This document shows positions 22,646-33,800 of a DNA stretch of 64,000 nucleotides, in pieces. The notes beneath the pieces were generated by a model. The model was not told the origin of the DNA. It did no database searches and worked only from the letters and a program-made list of their open reading frames with translations. This DNA is from Rhexocercosporidium sp. MPI-PUGE-AT-0058 (taxonomy: Eukaryota; Ascomycota; Leotiomycetes; Helotiales): NCBI GenBank assembly GCA_020746875.1, contig JAGTJL010000018.1, positions 434,001 through 498,000 of the forward strand, in the 5' to 3' direction. The translations under genes and the position numbers were made by a program. How positions within the stretch are numbered: position 1 is the first letter of the stretch; every line of letters starts with the position of its first letter.

Positions 22646-23629
22646 CTTTTTTATTATTACTCTTTTTGTCCTTAATATAGTCTTTATATAAAATATACTT
22701 TTTTTTATACTTTTTCTTAAACTCAGCCTTTTTAGCCTTATTTATTATATAATAATTATCGAGTGCATAGCGTGAGTTTAACTAATTATAATATTTATAA
22801 GTTAACTTAGTCTTAAAACCGTTTCCGCCCTTACCTTTATTATTCTTAACATTAAAATTGCCTTTATTTTAGCCCTTATTCGGATTTAAGACACTTTTAT
22901 TTTCGTAAAAGACTTGTCCGGCTATTTTGCCTAACTCGCTAACTTGTGCCTTATTTATAATATTTTTAATAAGACTCTTTAAAATAATATTCAAGTTAAT
23001 TACAATTATAATACTTATGCTTATTATAAAATCGCTAAATACCGTAACGGCTAGTATTATACATAGATTTAAGCGCTATCGTGCAGCCTAAATAAGCCAC
23101 TTTTCGGAAACTATAATAATAAATATAATTAAATACCATTTTATAAGGGGAGCCATTTTTAGCGTGTTTAATTTAATAATTAAGAGCTTAAAAGCAATGA
23201 TAAACTTTTTTAAAAATAAGAAATTATTATAATAAAGCTTAATATAATCTTAAATAATATTATATATTAAGACGTTTTCACTGCCTTTATATTTATATTA
23301 TAAGGCTTCCCACATCTTTAAAGCAATTTTTTTTCTAATAATATATACTAATAGATTAGGCTTATAATTTAAGGTAATAATAAGTCTTATTTAAGCCTTT
23401 CCTACTTATTAATCGATTTATTTCTTTAAGGCATTTTCGTCGACATTATTATCTTATTCGTTAACTTCTTTTAGCGTATATAAACGTGATTTAACATTTA
23501 TAAACTTAAAAATACCGTTAAATATTCCGATATTAAGGATTTTATTACGTTACTTAAAGTAATTCTTAATGCCCTTTAGCTTATAAGCGTCAAAAAGGTT
23601 TAATAAAATAAAGGCCATTTTACGTTTTA

Positions 23630-23802
23630 TGTCAGGAGCAGAATAGAGGGTAAGCTTACGGCTTAATCGGGCCTAGTGCGGAGGCTTGGCGGAGGCTAGG
23701 GACTCATGTACTTAGAGGGAAATCACTCCTAGTCCCCTTTTACTTCCTTAGAGATCAGTTTAAATTACAACTGTCGTGGCACTCTACCTTATGAACCTTA
23801 CA
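23630..23802. repeat. Solo LTR, 173 bp, nested in Copia-A gag
   Basis: Starts TGTCAGGAGCAG and ends ACCTTACA. The five bases TTTTA flank it on both sides (23625-23629 and 23803-23807). It is GC-rich within an AT-rich, RIP-altered gag region, so it arrived after RIP or was too short to be altered. No second copy in the window. Confidence 0.65.
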
Positions 23803-24363
23803 TTTTAAAAGCTTAACTTTAAGCTTAAACGTCGGCTTGACTTTTAATATAATATTACGTAGATTCGGATTTAATTCGGGGTCCTCAGGTATATATCGGT
23901 CCTTTATAAGCGTATTTATAAAACTAGACTAGTTCTTAAAATCTTTAAAGGCTTCGGGAATAAGTAGTGCAGTAGACGGCACGCCACTTTCGTTAAGTAG
24001 GTTTACTTTACTACTTATATAGAATAAGTCGTAAAAGTTATTAATATCACTATCGAAGTCGTCGAAATCGGACTCCTTAAGCACTAGCGATGCGGGATTC
24101 CTAAAGAAATTAAAATGCTTTAATAAGGCTATTTACGGTAATAAAAATATAAGTAAAAAAGGGTATAATACCTCTCTTAAATCCTCTAAGGTATTTTAAT
24201 TAAAAAGACGCGCTAAAATGGCGTTATTACCTTCCTTTTACTAATCTTTTATTATAGAAGACGCAGTTTAACTTACGGGTAAGAACTCGTTCCTTTAAGA
24301 AAGGGGTAATTTTAATAAAATTAAGAGCACACTTAATTTAAGCTATCGGAGCTCATAACCTAT

Positions 24364-24559
24364 TACTAAGATAATCACGACTAGACTAGGAAGCATTAAG
24401 GTGTGGGGTTATTAATTGACTTATAGTATTAATTACAGTTGTTATGCGATCTATAAATACGCTCCCTAATGACTAGTAGTCTAACTAGCGTGGCAGAGTT
24501 TACATCCGACTCTGTCCACATGACTAACCCGTGACTTAAACCAGTATAAACCTGTAACA
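24364..24559 (-). repeat. 5' LTR of Copia-A
   Basis: Partner of 18588-18785. Its left end has TACTAAGATAATCACGAC in place of TGCTAGG, G-to-A changes. The right end retains CCTGTAACA. Confidence 0.85.
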
Positions 24560-25274
24560 GAATTTAATAAGTGCGAATATCTCGATTAAGGCGTGCCTTA
24601 AAGCCTCTTATAATTCGGAAATGATTAAGCGGAAAGAAACCTAATAAGTAACGGAGGGCTTTATAAATAGTCACTGATCTGCCACTTTCTTGCTTAAGAC
24701 ATCGCATAAAATGGAGCCATTGTAGGCCCTCAATCTGGGGGTTTTATTTTAAAAGATCCCCTTCTGGCTCCCTCTATTTTTAGACTATTGGTACTGGCAA
24801 GGCTAGCTGATCAGTCAAATAGCTTCGCCTCGACTCAGGCGAGGCATAATACAAGAACACCACTCAAAGATGCAGGAACTCTCTCACTTCGCACGACCGA
24901 AGCCAAAACAGTATACGTCAAGTCAGCAAACTAGAGCTAAAATTGGATCTGCAGCTCATTCAAAGTAAGGACTCGGGAAAGGAACCAAATTCGATAAGAG
25001 TCATATTAGGCCACCAGAAGCATTGCTGATCATAGTTATTTATAGATCCATTTTAGTGTCACTACCCCTCTATACCCAGGTTTGATGCCCGAATCACGCA
25101 TTCCCCATCCGGTTCGTAAACGGTGCCTATCATCGCGGCCAACAATACACCCTTAATAGCCGCTGCCGAATATATATGAGGGGCCTACCCAACATGCATT
25201 TGGAACCATCAAACACTCAAACCTCACTTCCTTTGTTAAAGCCTTTTCCTTAAGTCTTTCCCTTTATCCAGCCT
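24560..25274. other. Boundary from AT-rich repeats to gene block; likely promoter
   Basis: Base composition returns to normal near 24700. A short hairpin (GCCTCG-ACTCAGG-CGAGGC) lies near 24828. ATATATATGAG near 25168 is a TATA-like box; the following CA-rich and CT-rich stretch (25200-25270) looks like the leader of the next ORF. Confidence 0.4.
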
Positions 25275-25640
25275 TTGAATATCATCTTGGTTCCCGAGAA
25301 TGGCGTCTTCAATAAGCCCGGCGATCCCACTAGCGGCCGCCGCGTTATCAAGAACACCATCAACCAGTTCGAGATGCAGCTATTCTACCAAGGCTCCGTC
25401 CACACGCAATTCAACCCTACCTGCGCCCCAGCCGTCTTCGTTGCTTCTTTCAACAGCGAAGACTTCGGAGCTGGTCAAGTCCCTGACGAGTTGTTCGCTA
25501 TATGCCCTAACATCGTCACTGCAGCATTCGGAGAAGCTATAGATAGCGCCGATATCGATAATTTCAAGACTACTATCCTAACTAGCATCGCTAAAGGTAT
25601 CGAGGATTGCCTTACCAAGTGCGGCATAAAGAAGCGTTAA
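25275..25640 (+). CDS. Small hypothetical protein, start unresolved
   Basis: The frame 25275-25640 (121 codons with stop region) has strong coding character: third positions are mostly C or T, and it reads NKPGDPTSGRRVIKNTINQ, then FNPTCAPAVFVASFNSEDFG, then TKCGIKKR. It begins at a TTG; the first in-frame ATG is at 25374, giving an 88-residue product. The ATG at 25300 has a good context but opens another frame (80 codons) whose codon use looks like a shadow. Possible explanations: a lost start codon (TTG from ATG), a near-cognate start, or an upstream exon ending at the CCAG of 25271. Four Cys residues; no signal peptide visible. Function unknown. A TATA-like box lies about 100 bases upstream. 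Confidence 0.5.
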   Translation: MNIILVPENGVFNKPGDPTSGRRVIKNTINQFEMQLFYQGSVHTQFNPTCAPAVFVASFNSEDFGAGQVPDELFAICPNIVTAAFGEAIDSADIDNFKTTILTSIAKGIEDCLTKCGIKKR

Positions 25641-26138
25641 ACCTTAACGTAATAACTAATATTTATAGCACAGGGAGGCACGGCGTACAGGCGCATAAAA
25701 TAGACATGCGATGCTAGAGCATTATTATAGATTGCATTTAAAGTTTAATATAGCGAAATTTTCGGGATTTATTTTGCATCATCTTCGCGTTTCTTCTTGA
25801 TTCTAATAGTGGAGTGAAATTCGTTCATTTTTATTAATATTATTGTATTGACACGGAGATTGGTGGTGTAAGTAAGTGTCACATGACATTAATTAATGTT
25901 CCAATTGTGGATCATACGAAGCTCGGAAATTTTCGGCCCGAAAGAGTACTCGTAACATCATCGTTGTTGGACGTGACTACATCTCCATAGTTTAACCATT
26001 GATGCCCATCACATCTCTGCGACAATTGGAGCTAAACTAACTCGCAATTTCTGGTTGCTTACTTGAAGCACGGAACCGACCTCGATCTGCACTGGAAGCC
26101 TGTTTGACCCCTTTTTATGAAATTCCCCTCACATCGCG
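25641..26138. other. Intergenic, no gene seen
   Basis: Terminator region of the small ORF and promoter of the SAP-2EXR gene. No repeat or RNA gene recognised. Confidence 0.5.
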
Positions 26139-27332
26139 ATGGACCACTTTATCTCAGTCCTTGAGCGTTCGGGATACTGGCGGAACAAATACGCCGCCTT
26201 GCAAGATTTTGATGGGAAATCTCTCAATCCTGGCCCTCGGATGGTTGATTGGCGTCTCGCAGCAACCTTGGCTGAGGTTCGAGCGGAGTTGAAGCGTCGC
26301 GGTCTTCCACAGCATGGAGACAGAACAGAGGTATTCAACCGACTCGAAACTGATAACGATCTCTGCTGGAATCCTCGCGGCAGGTACGAGATCCACAATC
26401 GAAAGCTTGTAGTCATGAAAGCGGAAGAGGCAATCGTAAAGGCAAATGTTACTCCTTTTACCTTCGACTGGTTCCCGAAGTTTCCTTTGGATATTCAAAT
26501 ATTAATATGGGAAGCTTCTCTCCCAGGACCCAGAGTTCTATCAGCCAGCGATATGCGCAACGACTATCTTAACCCAGATCGAGCAACCATGGTGTGCTTT
26601 AGGGAGCACGATAACCAGCCAAATCCAGTGGCACTATCTGTTTGTCTAGAATCGCGGCGGGTTGCTTTGACCAGGTACCGCCTCTGCTTCGGGACGCCAA
26701 ACATATACGCGGATCTCAACTCGGATATACTATATTTTGGATCACATTGGAGGGACGCCTACGTGTGTCGATGGAATGAGGAAGAATTGCCATGGTCACC
26801 GACCTCGCCTTATCCAGCGGAAGCATTGGAGGGCTCTCTATTGAATGACTGGCTCCATGTGAAGCGTATCGCGTTGCGGCATTTCATGTGGGACACCTGG
26901 GCGCAAAGCGGAGGCTTATATGCTGGGATGGGGCTTCGCCGTACCCTCAAACAGTTCGTCAGCCTGGAGGAGCTTATCCTCGTCGAAGGAGGAGATGCAG
27001 AGGAAATGGATGGAATGGCTGCTCTAACTCCGGGCCATATTGTTTTCCATGATTCGACTCGAAACCCTTCCGAGGATGCAGAGCTCATCCACCAGATCCG
27101 TCACGGGTTCCTCCAACGGTGCTTCGAGGCAGACCTCAATAGAAAGTGCTTCGAGGGGATGAAATATATCTCGGAGGACGATTTTAAGCTAGAAGAGAGT
27201 ACGAACCCTCCTCCAGCTCTGAAGTTTGTTGAACAAGAGCGGGTTACGGTCTTACCAGACGATGATTGGAACAGAGATGAAGGAAAGCCTTTTGTTTGTC
27301 TCCAGACAAAGTTGTCCACAAAAGTATGCTGA
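26139..27332 (+). CDS. SAP and 2EXR domain protein
   Basis: A single-exon frame of 397 residues with an ATG in clear context. Residues about 43-73 (TLAEVRAELKRRGLPQHG, then DRTEVFNRLE) form a SAP motif, a helix-extended loop-helix usually linked to DNA or chromatin binding. Residues about 107-205 match the fungal 2EXR domain: FPKFPLDIQILIWEASLPGP, then PVALSVCLESRRVAL, then ADLNSDILYF. 2EXR proteins are numerous in filamentous ascomycetes and their role is unknown. The rest has no recognised domain. No stop or frameshift; the gene seems functional. The SAP plus 2EXR pairing suggests a nuclear role, which is inference only. Confidence 0.8.
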   Translation: MDHFISVLERSGYWRNKYAALQDFDGKSLNPGPRMVDWRLAATLAEVRAELKRRGLPQHGDRTEVFNRLETDNDLCWNPRGRYEIHNRKLVVMKAEEAIVKANVTPFTFDWFPKFPLDIQILIWEASLPGPRVLSASDMRNDYLNPDRATMVCFREHDNQPNPVALSVCLESRRVALTRYRLCFGTPNIYADLNSDILYFGSHWRDAYVCRWNEEELPWSPTSPYPAEALEGSLLNDWLHVKRIALRHFMWDTWAQSGGLYAGMGLRRTLKQFVSLEELILVEGGDAEEMDGMAALTPGHIVFHDSTRNPSEDAELIHQIRHGFLQRCFEADLNRKCFEGMKYISEDDFKLEESTNPPPALKFVEQERVTVLPDDDWNRDEGKPFVCLQTKLSTKVC

Positions 27333-28344
27333 CGTCTTTTGTAGTATATACCCGAAGCCATGCAGGAAACGCTATGTTTTAGACCCTCCTACGGGTTCAA
27401 GGGAAGCAGGGTCAATATGTGGTGGTAGATTCGGCGACGGGAGGAACTTGCAAAGATGCCTTGCCTCAGGCGAGCGAGCGACCTGGACACCCACAATTCG
27501 CTGTCAGTACACCGCCTCCGCTTCCCACTGTTATCTCCTTCGACACAGAACCTTTCCGCTCCTTCTTGTCTCCTACAAACAACACAAGAAGTCTGAGAAG
27601 TCACTATACTATCACGACCATGAGGCACCGCACCCCTCCACCGTTGCGAAGGAATGCAGGAGCCGTTCAGCGGCGGGATCGCAGCTCCATCGCAGTAAGG
27701 CGAACCTTGCCTCCTCCGCCATTCTGACATCAGCGCACATCGATTGCCGAGCACAACAACGCGAGAAGAAACAATCGATAATACACCAGAGAAGCAGAAT
27801 ATGAAATTCACAATGTCGGGGGAATTGTTGTGGTTCCGTTGCGGATCGGAGGATTGGGCTCGACAGGCTCTGAACGCTCCCGTTTACTCGTGGAGCTAGA
27901 AGATGCAATGCTTCTGTATGTTGGGCGGTTCTCTGGCATTTTTCATGGCATCGTTGAGTGGAGCCACGCTTTTGAGTATGAAGTGTATGAAGTGGGACGG
28001 AGGGTGGACAGCTCCATTCTAGGTTAATCGAGCTAGAATCTGGTTTGACGTAGTGAGCATTTCGTGCAAAGCGGGGTTGGCAATGAATTGGATACGGTAT
28101 ATACACACGAAGGAGAACAAAAATTATTGACTCAGTTTGTACAAGTGCATGAAAGCTTTGAAATTTTCAAGATTCTGTTTTCCAAAGACCTGGGGGAAGA
28201 CTTCAATACTGCTTGGGCTTGGCTAGCCATCCCGGTGAGCTGTCAGTACAGCCTCAAGTGCTCGCCTCACCATTTCTCCTCCGTTGGGTAGAATTGTGAG
28301 GCCGGAAATTACCACAGAGGCCTCTTCCTACCCTGCAGGTCATC
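27333..28344. other. Intergenic, several overlapping weak ORFs, none supported
   Basis: Open frames on both strands (the longest on the minus strand, 27612-28106) have no motif and unnatural composition. A stretch near 28030-28290 may be decayed coding sequence but could not be assigned. Confidence 0.35.
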
Positions 28345-28653
28345 ATGACGATACCGGAAGCTCTACATTCTGTCTACTCGCGGCACTTTGGCCAGAAAGG
28401 TCAAGCAACGAGTCGGGGGTCCCTCGACAAGACTAGCCTTGAATCTGCTGGAACCAGCCTTGCACTTGAAGATGCTGGGAAGCTGGCGATAATTATACTC
28501 GAAAATAATGCTGGGCTTAGCTTTCATTCGTTCAGAGGAGACATAGTGCATGCGAGGCTGAGATTCAAGGAAGCGAGGGAAGATTGGACAAGATCTACTC
28601 TGCTTCGCGGCCCGCGCTATAACATTGAGATTCAAAATAAACTCAAGTTATAG
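28345..28653 (+). pseudogene. Possible fragment of an FAD-dependent monooxygenase
   Basis: The frame contains SAGTSLALEDAGKLAIIILE followed about 25 residues later by RFKEAREDWTRSTLL. In flavin monooxygenases of the PHBH type, G-x-G-(T/A)-N/S-x-ALEDA and a later F/Y-E-x-x-R-x-x-R mark the end of the FAD domain. The N-terminal GxGxxG and GD motifs are absent, so this would be only a C-terminal remnant. Weak assignment from one motif. Confidence 0.3.
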
Positions 28654-28746
28654 CTCTCAATGAACGCTGACAAGTACCTCCCACTAAACATAAACACTAG
28701 ATTGCCCAAAGAAAAATTGCTGACATATCTCGCTTCTGATATTTGT

Positions 28747-29252
28747 TTACAGTTCCTCCAAAACCTTCATCCCAGAAGCAAATTTCGGAGTCGACTTGCC
28801 TTCAAACGGCGGACCGGTAACTACAATCGGTTGGTCCTGCGGAAAACTAGAGACGACCTTCCCAGGCGTACAATAGAAAGTTTGCGTCGCAGTGATGGAC
28901 TGGTCGTCCTCAAGCTTCAATGGCCAATGTGGAAAGTGCGGCCCGCCTAGTGGGACAACGACCCGTCCCGTGTAAGCTTCCGCATGGCCGACAGGAAATG
29001 TTTTCGAGGATGGGGGTACCTTCCCGCAATTGTCTGGAAACGCAGGAGATGTGATGATAATTGGCGTTCTTTGAGGGGTGGTAAGGGGCTTAAGGAGACA
29101 TCAAACGTGGGATAGTCGAAAGTTCCGGTTACGCCTTCGTTGTCGAAGCTATATTTCACCCCTGGAATCCCACCAGTCAAGTGAATGCTTGTTTGGCAAG
29201 CGTGTAGGGTATTCCCTCCGTCAACATAGATACTCCTGTCAGAACTTCCCAT
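28747..29252 (-). pseudogene. Unrecognised gene with one apparent frameshift
   Basis: Minus strand, ATG at 29252. The first part reads GSSDRSIYVDGGNTLHACQT and GVKYSFDNEGVTGTFDYPTF; from about 29095 the coding character moves to another frame (TPIIITSPAFPDNCGKVPPS, then RVVVPLGGPHFPHWPLKLED, then SFPQDQPIVVTGPPF) and ends at the TAA at 28747. No GT-AG intron explains the change, so a frameshift or sequence error is likely. An alternative upstream ATG opens a short hydrophobic segment that could be a signal peptide. Total about 165 residues. Family unknown. Confidence 0.45.
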
Positions 29253-30877
29253 GACGATAAAAATGTAGGCAATATGCACTTCAAGAAACACAGCATGTAC
29301 TTCCAATTTGCAAACACTCAATTATTTTTAACGCTGAATAGTTTTTGAGTGTACTGTGTCACCCTCTATCGAATGGATGCAGACATTCAAAGAAGACCTC
29401 TTTCACTTGTGATCATTTCCCCTTCCCCCACTTCATCCACTTCCCCGCCGTGTGTAAACCAATCCACATTTAGACCCTGCACCTGGATATGGAATCAACT
29501 TGTGCGATGAGTATAGAGCAGATTTCCGAACCCTACCTTTCATCTCCATACCGTGTAACAGTCCACTCTCTCATTGTATATATCTCGAAGGTGAGAGTTC
29601 GTTGTCGTTGGAACCGAAAAGGATGATGGAGTTGTTGTAATGACTCATTCGTTGTGTTATCTGCCGCAGAACTGGTTAGCAGGTCTTGCTATTAATTATC
29701 AGATCCAAATACCTGGCCCTACTTGAGCCCTACTTGAGCGGGTGACCTGCGCCGATGATATAGGTGTCTTCGGAGCATGTAAATTACAGGAGGACACGTG
29801 ACGATGAGGGTCAGGGTACCGACGAGAGCTTCTGTCGATAACCCCATGATGTGCTCGGATTCGAGATATGAAAAAGTGAGCAGTGAGTATCAAGCGATGG
29901 AACTCTCTCTTTAAGTCGTCTTAATTGAAATAATATATTGAGAAGCGATATCTCTTCCATGGCCTAGGTGCAACTTAAACATATCACTCTGAATAAAAGC
30001 CTGGTCTCAAATCTCGTGTCAACAATTCTGGCATGGACCAACCACGACAGTATCCCCAAAAGTATTGTTTCAATTGTGGCATCCACCAATCACCGTTTAT
30101 TGAAACTGCAGTTCTTGAGAGGCTTAATCATGTGTACCCTAGATTGTTAGCGGGAGACTTGTCGCAACTAAAATGCTTAGCCCAACAATGTGTAGCGGGA
30201 ACTGGGCATTCTGACAGAGACCATTATGGCCTGAGCCAATAACCAGTTGAGGCAGGCGGAGTCGGGCTTGGTGGCTGTGACCACGCGCATGCAAACCATT
30301 CTGGCATGCGCCAATCACCCGAGTGACGGCAGGCTTCCACAGCGAGAGCCTCATCGCTGCCAGGCGAATTGATACCTATACCGCCATTCCGACAGAACAG
30401 TGTTGAATAGCTTGCTACCCGATTGCGGCAGGCTGCGACTTTCCAATTGGGTGAAAGACCTACCGGCTCTGGAAGGGAGCCAACACGAGTCCATTGGCTT
30501 GGGAAAAGGCGGGGCAAGAGATGGTCGGACGTGTCCGCCCTGCTGGCTGCAGGATATATGCACAGCAGATGACAGGCATAACTCTGCAATTCTGGCCAGG
30601 ACCTATCAAAGTCTCTGAAAGATCTACGAAGCGAGCCAATCTCATGTTGTAAAATAAGGTCCTGAGCCTTGACAGTTTGCTCCTTCACGCCAGCCTTACC
30701 TTCTCATATTGTTCTGCTTTCTTCTTCATCGCTGTTCGAATTGTTCTGTCTCTCTACAGAGTCTTTCGATAAGAGTTAGGCACCCAAGCACGATTTCCTC
30801 AATCAGCACATCTCCCCTTTGCTCTACTTTGTCGAGTCTTGATCACCTACCAAAACCGTACCAAGGACGCGGAAATC
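29253..30877. other. Long intergenic region, no gene seen
   Basis: About 1.6 kb with short ORFs only, none with motifs. Recurrent short phrases such as TTCTGGCATG and CTGGCCAGG near 30030, 30300 and 30590 hint at degenerate short repeats. The last 150 bases are CT-rich and probably hold the promoter and leader of the Clr5-ankyrin gene. Confidence 0.4.
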
Positions 30878-33800
30878 ATGACGGATTGGGAGCAATACCG
30901 TGAGGTGCTATGGAAACTCTACCTGGAGGAAAAGAAGACTGTGAAGGAGATCAAGGATCACATGGAGACTAATTATAAATTCGATCGCAAGTAAGTTATG
31001 AGAAAGCATTCCTAACGTCATACGCTTAGTACAAACATCTAATACCTGGCCAGAGTAGGACAGTATCAGACTCAGTTCAGAAAATGGAAATTGTCAGGAA
31101 AGAATCGAAAGAAGGATGACTGGGTGTCCATATGGCGGAAGTTGGAACGGCGCAAAGGGAAAGAGAGCGCCGTCTACTACAACGGGATTCTCATCCCATC
31201 ACCAAAGGTCACGAAGAACGTTTCGCGACATGTTCACCCTAACGATATGTTGAAGCTACGTAAGTCTAATCTAATCTCGGATTGGCACATCAGAAACTTA
31301 CTTCTACAAGTCACATTCCCACGAAGTCCAAGTCCAGAGAATATCATCGTTTGCTCACCGTCTTCGGAATTCGTGTCTCAGCCTCCATTTTCGTTCCAAT
31401 CGATCCACACCGAGAGACCAATGATCGATTCGATTGCAGGGTCTTCCAGCTTGACGACGCAGCAGCTATACAGTGCGAATGATTTGACGTTCCAGAACAA
31501 TCAGACAGTTGTCCTTCCAGACAGTCGAACGTGGCGAAATGCCTTTTGCGTGTTGAATAACGTGGACCTTAGCGACCTCCCATATTTTCAAATCCGAGAT
31601 ATGCTTAACTCAAAAGGCATGTGCTCCTTATTCACCTTGTAGAGATACTCACTAACAATCTCAGATGCGAAGAAATGGTTCCAGAATTGTTTTGTGATGG
31701 ATGGCAATCTCCTCCATAACTTTTGGCCCGATTCCTCTTCACCGTTACCGAACCAACTGCTATCAGAGTCATATTACGCAGACATCTACACGGATATGGA
31801 CCCTGTCTGGGAAGCATCATTTCAACAACCACTTCACAAGCCTAAACCCTTTGGCATCTCCTTCTTGCAAGATACATCACTTGGTCATAGTAGCTTGATC
31901 TGGGAGCAGAGGAAGACCTTAATGTTGACCTCCGTTCTGGCTAATGTGCCGTTCTTGAACGATAAAGAGGCGCAAGTTTTGAATGAGGTGCTGTTTGGAC
32001 CACCAACCATCGAAGCCGCCCGTCGCTGTACGTAATTCCTCCTAATGTGTATATTGTTCCCGAAATATCTTTTCATTCGCAAGCACCTCAAGCCAGTCTC
32101 TAGATAAGTCAATGCGACAGAGATCTAGACTAGTTCACTCTTGGATTTTCTTCAGTCATAGCTAATACTCCGTTTCTGTAGTCGTAGAGATTGGAGTCTA
32201 TCTCACTTCCAACGGTCTTGGTTATCAGACAAAGGAATTAATTGAGACTGTGCTTTGGAGTATTGATTGGCCAGTTCTACGCCCCATTCTCTCACTCCAA
32301 GCTCCATCCATTCAAGCATTCACCGAAAGAGTCTTTCTACATGCGATCACCACGATGAATATCCGTGTTGTAACGGACCTTCTGCAGCTCAGATCTATCA
32401 AGGCCACCGTAATTTCCAACGGATCAGCTTTGGTGTCAGCAGTCGAAACCTCTAGTTGTGAGCTGGTCGGTCTTATGTTGAATGCAGGGGCGTCGCCAAA
32501 TAGAGATCAAGAGGATAGCTTGCCTCTGACAGAGGCAAGAACTGTCCAGGTTGCTCAATTACTTCTGGAGGCAGGTGCGGACATAAACTCAGCGGGGACC
32601 CTTTATTCTCTTCTTTCATGGGAAATCGCTGCTGGGCCGGCAGTGGCTGCAGCAACGGCACGCAGGGATGCTGAGGTGGTTCGATACTTGATTGAAGCTG
32701 GAGCCGGTGTAAACATGACCATTAATGGAGCCGTTGGCCAATATAGCGTGTTGATGCTGGCCGTGGAATCTGGCTCGATTGAAATCCTCCGGATACTCTT
32801 ACAGGCAGGTGCGAGGCCAGACCAGGTTAGCAACGCCAGATTCGGGCCCAGACCCAAACCGAGGATGACTCCGCTCCAAAGGGCAGTTATGATGCGTGAA
32901 CTCGAAGCTGTGCAAATACTGGTTGAATATGGAGCAAATACCAATACACCTGCCTGTGGGAATTCGGGGACAACTGCACTGCAGGCGGCGATATCGCAGG
33001 GCGACATCGAAATGACCAAATTTCTGCTGGTCCATGGTGCAGATGTGAATGTCGCTGGGAACGGTGATGCCCAATTCCCACGCAGCGTGCTCACCACAGC
33101 GGTGGAGAAGAATAACCTTAATCTAGTTCGACTTATCCTCGACGCAGGTGCTAATATCAACATTCCCTCATTTGGTTTTTATGGCTGTACAGCCCTGGAG
33201 TCCGCTACGTTTCGACCACATGCGTCGGATGTTCGTGATCTCCTGCTGGCGAGAGGTGCTCAACCAAATGCCCAGCCCAATAAAAAATACCGCCTGATTC
33301 AGTTGCGGGAAGCTGTTTTGACCAAGAACGTTGACAGGGTCAAGATGCTTCTCGGAACAGGTATCACGATCGACATGGATACGTTCCAGGTCCCATCACG
33401 CAGTCCCGGATCACCGCATAGTAGGTCGATTCTACAAGACGCCGTCATGAGTGGCAGCGATATTTTCCACCTCTTATTTGATATGATCAAGACCTGTGGT
33501 GAAGAAATAGACTTTCACCCAATCCTAGTTGAAGCGACATTAGCGAGGAATGCGGATATTCTAACAACCTTACTTGACGCTGATGCAGATATCAACTCAA
33601 AGAGTTGCCGTGCAGGAGAGCTTATTGGCACTCCACTGATGTTTGCTGTCGGGAATAATGACCTTGCAACGGTGCAGTTCCTGTACAGGAGAGGTGCAGA
33701 TATAAACATGGTTGTGGAAGGATTCCATTGTGATCTACACCACGATGCTTCGACTGCGTTGCAAATTTCGCTATTTGCATCTCAAAATCTACGGGAAAAT

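Larger units (their letters stand above)
18588..24559 (-). mobile_element. Copia-A provirus, RIP-inactivated
   Basis: About 5.97 kb between LTRs of 198 bp (18588-18785) and 196 bp (24364-24559). On the minus strand the order is gag, zinc knuckle, protease (22645-22277), integrase (about 22030), reverse transcriptase (about 20420-20030), the Copia order. A purine-rich tract (GGAGGGGTG on the minus strand) adjoins the left LTR as a polypurine tract, and GGTTATGAGCTC follows the right LTR where a primer-binding site is expected. Stops interrupt every domain. A solo LTR of another family is nested at 23630. No clean target duplication was found. Confidence 0.85.

Noticed and set aside
27612..28106. 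164-codon minus-strand ORF
   Set aside because: No motif, odd composition (many Cys, His, Ser), overlaps other equally weak frames; judged a chance frame.
30224..30688. 154-codon minus-strand ORF and overlapping plus-strand ORFs
   Set aside because: Four frames are open in the same place in GC-normal DNA; none shows motifs or consistent codon pattern.
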